From JBCAWW01 sp039024315 (GTDB lineage Bacteria > Bacteroidota > Bacteroidia > J057): a DNA stretch of 9,129 nucleotides. Both the position numbers and the translations under genes were made by a program. Shown here one piece after another: positions 4,986 through 9,129 of this stretch. The notes under the pieces were generated by a model. It saw nothing but the letters and a program-made list of their open reading frames with translations. It was not told the origin of the DNA and searched no databases. Location of the stretch: positions 1 through 9,129 of the forward strand of contig JBCCQN010000279.1 of NCBI GenBank assembly GCA_039024315.1. Direction: 5' to 3'. Position 1 is the first letter of the stretch, and each line of letters begins with the position of its first letter.

Positions 4986-7181
4986 ATGGCACGACTTATT
5001 ATTGTCTCCAACCGCCTGCCCATAACCATCAACCGCAAAAAGGGAGAACTCATCTACTACCCTAGCGCAGGCGGCCTCGCCACAGGTCTCAATTCGCTTG
5101 ATCAGTCTATCGAACGGATCTGGATTGGTTGGCCGGGAGAGGCTGTGGACGACCCTTTAGAACAAGCATCTATAAAGCAGCAGTTTCAAAAAGACAATAT
5201 GGTACCCGTCTTCTTGACGGCTGAGGAAGTGAAAATGTATTATGAGGGCTTTAGTAATAAGACCATTTGGCCTCATTTTCATTACTTTACTCAATACACA
5301 ACTTATGATGATGCCAGTTGGGAAAGTTATCAATCTGTAAATCAGCATTTTGCAGCTGCGGTTACGGAAATCTTGCATGAAGATGATATGGTCTGGGTGC
5401 ATGACTACCAATTGATGTTAGTACCAGGTATGCTGCGCGAACGCTTCCCCTCCATATCAATCGGTTTTTTTCTCCATATTCCCTTTCCCTCTTACGAGAT
5501 TTTCCGTACGCTGCCGTGGCGAGAGAAATTACTATCTGGGATCCTTGGAGCAGATCAGATTGGCTTTCATACCTTTGGTTATATGCGCCACTTTTTGAGT
5601 GCTGTCTATCGTATCAATGGCTATGAGCACAATTTTGGTAAGCTCATCATTAACAATCGCTCTGTCAATGTGGATGCTTTCCCCATGGGGATTGATTATA
5701 ACAAATATGCCTTTCCCGAAAATGAGGCTGGGGTTACTGATGAAGTAAGATTTATCCAAGACTATAGTCAGAGGCTAAAACTCATCATATCGATTGATCG
5801 CCTTGATTATTCGAAGGGGATTCCCCAACGGATTCAGGCATTTGAGCGCTTCTTGGAGCGTAATCCCAAATATCATGGTCAGGTGACTTTGATTTTGGTG
5901 GTGGTGCCTTCTCGTTCGAATGTAGATCAATATCAAGAACTGAAGGTTGCAATTGACGAATTGGTGGGTCGGATCAACGGCTCTTATGGTTCGTTTAATT
6001 GGATTCCTATTCGTTATTATTATCGGTCTTTTGCTTTTGAAAGCCTTTGTGCCCTTTACAAGGCGGCGCATATCGCTTTGATTACTCCTTTGCGAGATGG
6101 GATGAATCTTGTCGCCAAGGAGTTTGTGGCGAGTAAAGAGACCGATCAGCGAGGGGTATTGATCTTGAGTGAGATGGCTGGAGCGGCCAATGATCTACCA
6201 GAGGCGCTCATCATCAATCCAAACGATATAAACGAAATTGAACAAGCCCTCGTCAAAGCCCTAGAAATGCCGGAAAAGGTGCAAGCCACCGCTCTGGCAG
6301 AAATGCAACGCAAACTCAAAAAGTATAGCGTAGAGCACTGGGCCAATAGTTTTATTAGAGAACAAATTGAAGTGAAAAAATTGCAAAAAGATCGCGAAAC
6401 TAAACTGTTAAACGAGGATACTCGCTCACAACTCTTGGATGCCTATAAAAATGCGCAATCCAGATTACTATTGCTGGATTATGATGGTACTTTAGTGGGC
6501 TTTAAAAACGATCCTAATGAGGCTTCTCCGGACGACCAACTACTAGAAATCATCCGTAAGCTCAACAGTCAATATGGCACCATGCCCGTCATCATTAGCG
6601 GCCGCGATCGCTATACTTTGGGGGCATGGTTTGGTGAGAGTGGGATAGAGATGGTATCTGAACATGGGGTTTGGCTTTGGAAAGAGCAGGGCTGGAAGCT
6701 CAATGAAGGAGTAATCGCCAGTTGGAAACCTGCGGTTCGTCCTATCCTAGAAAATCTAGTGGAAAGGACTCCCGGTTCTTTTATCGAAGAAAAAGACTAT
6801 ACGCTCGCTTGGCATTATCGCATGGTCGATAATGAGTTGGGTTCTAATCGTGTCCGTGAGATTCGAGATCAACTGATTTATCTAACGGCTAACCACAACC
6901 TACAAGTATTGGAAGGCAATAAGGTGGTGGAAATTCGAAATGCCGGCATCAACAAAGGTAAAGCAGCTAGTATGTGGCTCAATCGCCAAAACTGGGATTT
7001 TGTGATGGCTATCGGGGACGATCACACAGATGAGGATACCTTTGCGGCTGTACCAGAAACTGCTTATACGATCAAGGTAGGGCTTTCTCGAACCACTGCC
7101 CGCTATAAAGTGAGGTCTGTGGAGGAAGCGAGAGAGCTACTTGAGCTGATGGCAGAAATTAGCCGAGAGAGTAATGATTAA
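4986..7181 (+). CDS. otsAB: Bifunctional trehalose-6-phosphate synthase / trehalose-6-phosphate phosphatase (OtsA-OtsB fusion)
   Basis: One 731-residue cytoplasmic protein carries both steps of trehalose synthesis: glycosyl transfer from a nucleotide-glucose to glucose-6-phosphate, then removal of the phosphate. Residues 1-465 are a GT20 synthase: SNRLP (8-12) with Arg10, the GG loop (29-30), WIGWPG (46-51), HD (139-140), HIPFPS (164-169), DRLDYSKG (271-278) with the substrate-binding Arg272 and Lys277, and PLRDGMNLVAKEF (368-380) with Asp371 and Glu379. Residues 490-731 are a HAD phosphatase: LDYDGT (497-502) with nucleophile Asp498 and acid Asp500, ISGR (537-540), Lys657 in NKGK, and GDDHTDED (677-684). 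All key residues of both domains are present, so both activities are expected. The start is fixed by the conserved N-terminal strand MARLIIVSNRLP. Trehalose is a common osmolyte and stress protectant. The stop overlaps the end of the convergent gene by 23 bp. Confidence 0.97.
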   Translation: MARLIIVSNRLPITINRKKGELIYYPSAGGLATGLNSLDQSIERIWIGWPGEAVDDPLEQASIKQQFQKDNMVPVFLTAEEVKMYYEGFSNKTIWPHFHYFTQYTTYDDASWESYQSVNQHFAAAVTEILHEDDMVWVHDYQLMLVPGMLRERFPSISIGFFLHIPFPSYEIFRTLPWREKLLSGILGADQIGFHTFGYMRHFLSAVYRINGYEHNFGKLIINNRSVNVDAFPMGIDYNKYAFPENEAGVTDEVRFIQDYSQRLKLIISIDRLDYSKGIPQRIQAFERFLERNPKYHGQVTLILVVVPSRSNVDQYQELKVAIDELVGRINGSYGSFNWIPIRYYYRSFAFESLCALYKAAHIALITPLRDGMNLVAKEFVASKETDQRGVLILSEMAGAANDLPEALIINPNDINEIEQALVKALEMPEKVQATALAEMQRKLKKYSVEHWANSFIREQIEVKKLQKDRETKLLNEDTRSQLLDAYKNAQSRLLLLDYDGTLVGFKNDPNEASPDDQLLEIIRKLNSQYGTMPVIISGRDRYTLGAWFGESGIEMVSEHGVWLWKEQGWKLNEGVIASWKPAVRPILENLVERTPGSFIEEKDYTLAWHYRMVDNELGSNRVREIRDQLIYLTANHNLQVLEGNKVVEIRNAGINKGKAASMWLNRQNWDFVMAIGDDHTDEDTFAAVPETAYTIKVGLSRTTARYKVRSVEEARELLELMAEISRESND

Positions 7182-8625
7182 GGGTCAATAGCTCGCACTG
7201 CTTTAGCAACCAACTTTTGTGTACTGAGTTTGCGACTGCAAGCCCTTCTTTAAGGGCCTCCCATCTTACTTGGTATGTTTGTGGGTCGGCTGCTCCCCTA
7301 CTCTTGCGGAGACGCATGAGTTTTTTGCTTTGGCGGATCAGTTCTTGGTTTTGTTGCAGCTTCACCTTCGAAATAGATTTATTTCGCTTGAGAAAGGCTC
7401 GGTAAGCTTCTAAATGATACCTAAGAGAGTCCCAGTCCTTGGTTTCATAATAAATTTTGAGCAGCATTTGACGGGCGCTCAAATCATAATAAACATCTGT
7501 AAAGCTAACTTTTTGCAGAGCTCGCATAGCCTCTGGATACCTCTGCTGCTCATAATAATAAACGCTTAGATTGTAGATATAAGCGTTTTCTCTTACCTCT
7601 GGATGTAATTGGGGCTGGTATTGGGCCAAAAAGGTTTTTACCCAATCGTATTGTTTGAGTCGCAGACCTACGGTGGTGATATTTTTGTAATGTTCGTGAG
7701 GCAAAAATCCGCCTGTAATTAGAGCTTGTCCTTCTAGCTGACGTTTGTAAATTTCAAAGACTTCTTTAAAATACTCTCCCCTCCCCTGATTGATTTTACG
7801 CACGCAATAATTTTGAGCGTAATTGTACATATCTCCCAACTCTTTTTTCTCAAATAGCTCAGCATTATCCGCGATGAGGCTAAGTAGATTATGAAAATGA
7901 TTTTCATTATCTGGTTCGTAAAAGGTCTTTAAAATTTGAAAATAGATAGAAACCGCAGGTACTTTTCGATAAGGATGCTCCTCATGAGCCAGCTCTTTGA
8001 TCAAGAGTTCTATGAAATAGTCCTCCCCACTTAGATTAGAAATAAATTTTCGATTGAGCCACTCTGCGCTATACTTTAGTCGCGTGGTGAGATAAAATAA
8101 ATCTAGTGCTTCCATCCTTTGTAGGAGCACGGCATTCATCCCTCTTCTTTCATTCCGGTTTCCTAGTTCGGCGAAGGCGAGAAGCTGATGAGCGTGCAAA
8201 AAATAGCTATTATCGCGGATGATCTGCTTTTCATTCACTTCCCATACGCGATCAAAAGATTTAGAGATTGCATCGTTGAGTTGCCACTGATCCAAGCCTT
8301 GCAAAAGGTGGAGCTCTTGCGCCTTATTGTCTTGCCCAATTTGTTCTACGATCACAAACTTTTCCCATAGCTGCCTCAACCTAGACATCTGATTAAAAAC
8401 CTTTTGAGGTTCAAAAGATTCCTCCCTTCCAAAAGTGGCGCTAAATATTACCTCTTTATCTAGCAATGGCCCGCGAAAGTCAGGAGAGGCTTTAGCGAGG
8501 TGCCGGATTAGCTTAATCAGCTTTTCATTCTGATTATGGTAAGGGGATTCCACAAAGCTTACGAAACGTCGAAATTGTGAATGACTCAACAGTCTGAGCA
8601 GATTGATGAACCTTGAACTTTCCAT
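7159..8625 (-). CDS. Uncharacterised helical protein with TPR-like C-terminal region
   Basis: I do not recognise a named function for this 488-residue protein. It has no signal peptide and no membrane segment and is rich in Leu, Tyr, Phe, Trp and charged residues, as expected for a soluble all-helical protein. The N-terminus (about 5-43) has a pattern of leucines and phenylalanines around FVESPYHN (24-31). From memory, similar N-termini with a Phe/x/Ser-Pro-Tyr/Phe-x-Asn core occur in many hypothetical proteins of Bacteroidota. Residues about 315-420 contain helix pairs such as YIYNLSVYYYEQQRYPEAMRAL (349-370), which look like tetratricopeptide repeats and suggest a protein-binding scaffold. 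A basic stretch (about 409-443) follows. The ATG at 8625 is the only sensible start. Its last seven codons and stop overlap the 3' end of the trehalose gene on the opposite strand. Whether it relates to trehalose metabolism is unknown. Confidence 0.85.
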   Translation of the reverse strand: MESSRFINLLRLLSHSQFRRFVSFVESPYHNQNEKLIKLIRHLAKASPDFRGPLLDKEVIFSATFGREESFEPQKVFNQMSRLRQLWEKFVIVEQIGQDNKAQELHLLQGLDQWQLNDAISKSFDRVWEVNEKQIIRDNSYFLHAHQLLAFAELGNRNERRGMNAVLLQRMEALDLFYLTTRLKYSAEWLNRKFISNLSGEDYFIELLIKELAHEEHPYRKVPAVSIYFQILKTFYEPDNENHFHNLLSLIADNAELFEKKELGDMYNYAQNYCVRKINQGRGEYFKEVFEIYKRQLEGQALITGGFLPHEHYKNITTVGLRLKQYDWVKTFLAQYQPQLHPEVRENAYIYNLSVYYYEQQRYPEAMRALQKVSFTDVYYDLSARQMLLKIYYETKDWDSLRYHLEAYRAFLKRNKSISKVKLQQNQELIRQSKKLMRLRKSRGAADPQTYQVRWEALKEGLAVANSVHKSWLLKQCELLTLNHYSLG

Positions 8626-8707
8626 GCAAAACTTTAGATGTATTACAGAATAAGAATAAAAAAATCACTTTAACTAACTGATTTACAGTGAACAACTAGT
8701 ATTTTGA

Positions 8708-8715
8708 TAATTTTG
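8708..8715 (+). promoter_or_regulatory. Putative -7 promoter element of the 8813 gene
   Basis: TAATTTTG is an exact match to the Bacteroidota TAnnTTTG motif, placed 97 bases before the ATG at 8813. No matching -33 TTTG element is seen at the usual spacing. If used, it would give a leader of roughly 90 bases that contains a run of five G followed by five T (about 8728-8737). The surrounding 187 bases between the divergent genes at 8625 and 8813 hold no other gene. Confidence 0.3.
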
Positions 8716-8812
8716 TTTAGGTAAGAAGGGGGTTTTTCTGTCTCCTAATTAAGGCAAACATTTTAGCGGTATTGTCGATTATAGGGGTGTGTTCGCTAAA
8801 CAAAATCGGCAT

Positions 8813-9129
8813 ATGAAGGCATCACTACTTAAAAACTTCACGCTACCACTGCTCGTTTTTGCGATGCTAGGTGGTTCATTGGCTCAAGCTCAATCCCTAT
8901 CAGTGAACATCAATGAGGATAGTGTATATAGCTGTATGTGGGCCTCTGTAACCTTGACTCCTCAGCTTTCAGGACAGCAAGGAACGGTGAATTGGAATTG
9001 GAGTACTGGAGATACTACAGCAACTATCTACTTGCTTTCAACTACCGTAGGGAATGATACTGTAGTTGTGAGTGTGAGTGATACGACAGGAGCTGTTGCT
9101 CATGATACAGTAGTGATTATCGTTTTGCC
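8813..9129 (+). CDS. Exported surface protein with Ig/PKD-like N-terminal domain (partial, 3' end off window)
   Basis: An ATG at 8813 opens a frame that stays open to the right edge, giving 105 complete codons. Residues 1-27 form a clear signal peptide: Lys2 and Lys7 at the front, a hydrophobic core LPLLVFAMLGG, and an A-Q-A-Q cleavage region. What follows (about 28-105) is rich in Ser, Thr, Val and Asp, with NWNWSTGDTTATI (59-71) and alternating beta-strand patterns, typical of Ig-like or PKD-like domains in large adhesins and T9SS cargo proteins of Bacteroidota. A single Cys is seen at residue 41. The full length, any repeat domains and any C-terminal sorting signal lie outside the window, so its role in adhesion or gliding is only a guess. 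The start is well supported by the signal peptide. Confidence 0.8.
   Translation, partial: MKASLLKNFTLPLLVFAMLGGSLAQAQSLSVNINEDSVYSCMWASVTLTPQLSGQQGTVNWNWSTGDTTATIYLLSTTVGNDTVVVSVSDTTGAVAHDTVVIIVL

Noticed and set aside
4888..4992. Longer Mpl start at 4992 with a Cys-containing 35-residue extension
   Set aside because: It would overlap the trehalose start codon, lies upstream of a better promoter motif, and Mur ligases begin directly with the Rossmann strand found at 4887.
8664..8690. Inverted repeat TCACT ... AGTGA between the two divergent genes at the right end
   Set aside because: The arms have five pairs and are separated by about 17 bases in AT-rich DNA, which is expected by chance.
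1..9129. A defence, mobile-element or biosynthetic cluster hidden in the window
   Set aside because: No transposase, integrase, nuclease, toxin, repeat array or coherent enzyme set was found; the genes are housekeeping, envelope or unknown and are mostly transcribed separately.

Overview
The window looks like chromosomal DNA of a member of the Bacteroidota, possibly a marine Saprospiria-like bacterium; the class placement is a guess. The phylum call rests on a C-terminal type IX secretion (T9SS) sorting domain on a CotH-family protein, promoter-like TAnnTTTG motifs, the lack of Shine-Dalgarno sequences before the genes, a Bacteroidota-style Mpl ligase and a Bacteroidota-type 488-residue helical protein. 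Base composition is moderate and even throughout, with no sign of a recent transfer. I see no tRNA, rRNA, insertion sequence or CRISPR array.

Layout. Minus strand, left to right: the N-terminal part of a SAM-dependent methyltransferase that runs off the left edge (1-485); a secreted CotH kinase-like protein with a T9SS tail (763-2340); a non-coding gap holding two adjacent inverted repeats (2341-2702); a tryptophan-rich, TspO/MBR-like membrane protein (2703-3440); a strong intrinsic terminator (3474-3511); and the peptidoglycan-recycling ligase Mpl (3535-4887). Divergent from mpl on the plus strand is a fused trehalose-6-phosphate synthase/phosphatase (4986-7181). Its 3' end overlaps by 23 bp the end of a convergent minus-strand gene for an uncharacterised helical protein (7159-8625). 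Finally, a plus-strand gene for an exported, repeat-like surface protein starts at 8813 and leaves the window on the right.

How the genes work together. No multi-gene system is evident. mpl and the trehalose gene share a 98-bp divergent promoter region, so cell-wall recycling and osmolyte synthesis could be expressed from the same control region, but that is only inference from layout. The other genes look like individually transcribed housekeeping or envelope genes. The points most worth a second look are a perfect hairpin that abuts the start codon of the TspO-like gene, the paired inverted repeats upstream of cotH, the convergent coding overlap, and the conserved-looking but functionless-by-name 488-residue protein. 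I do not see convincing evidence of a previously undescribed system.
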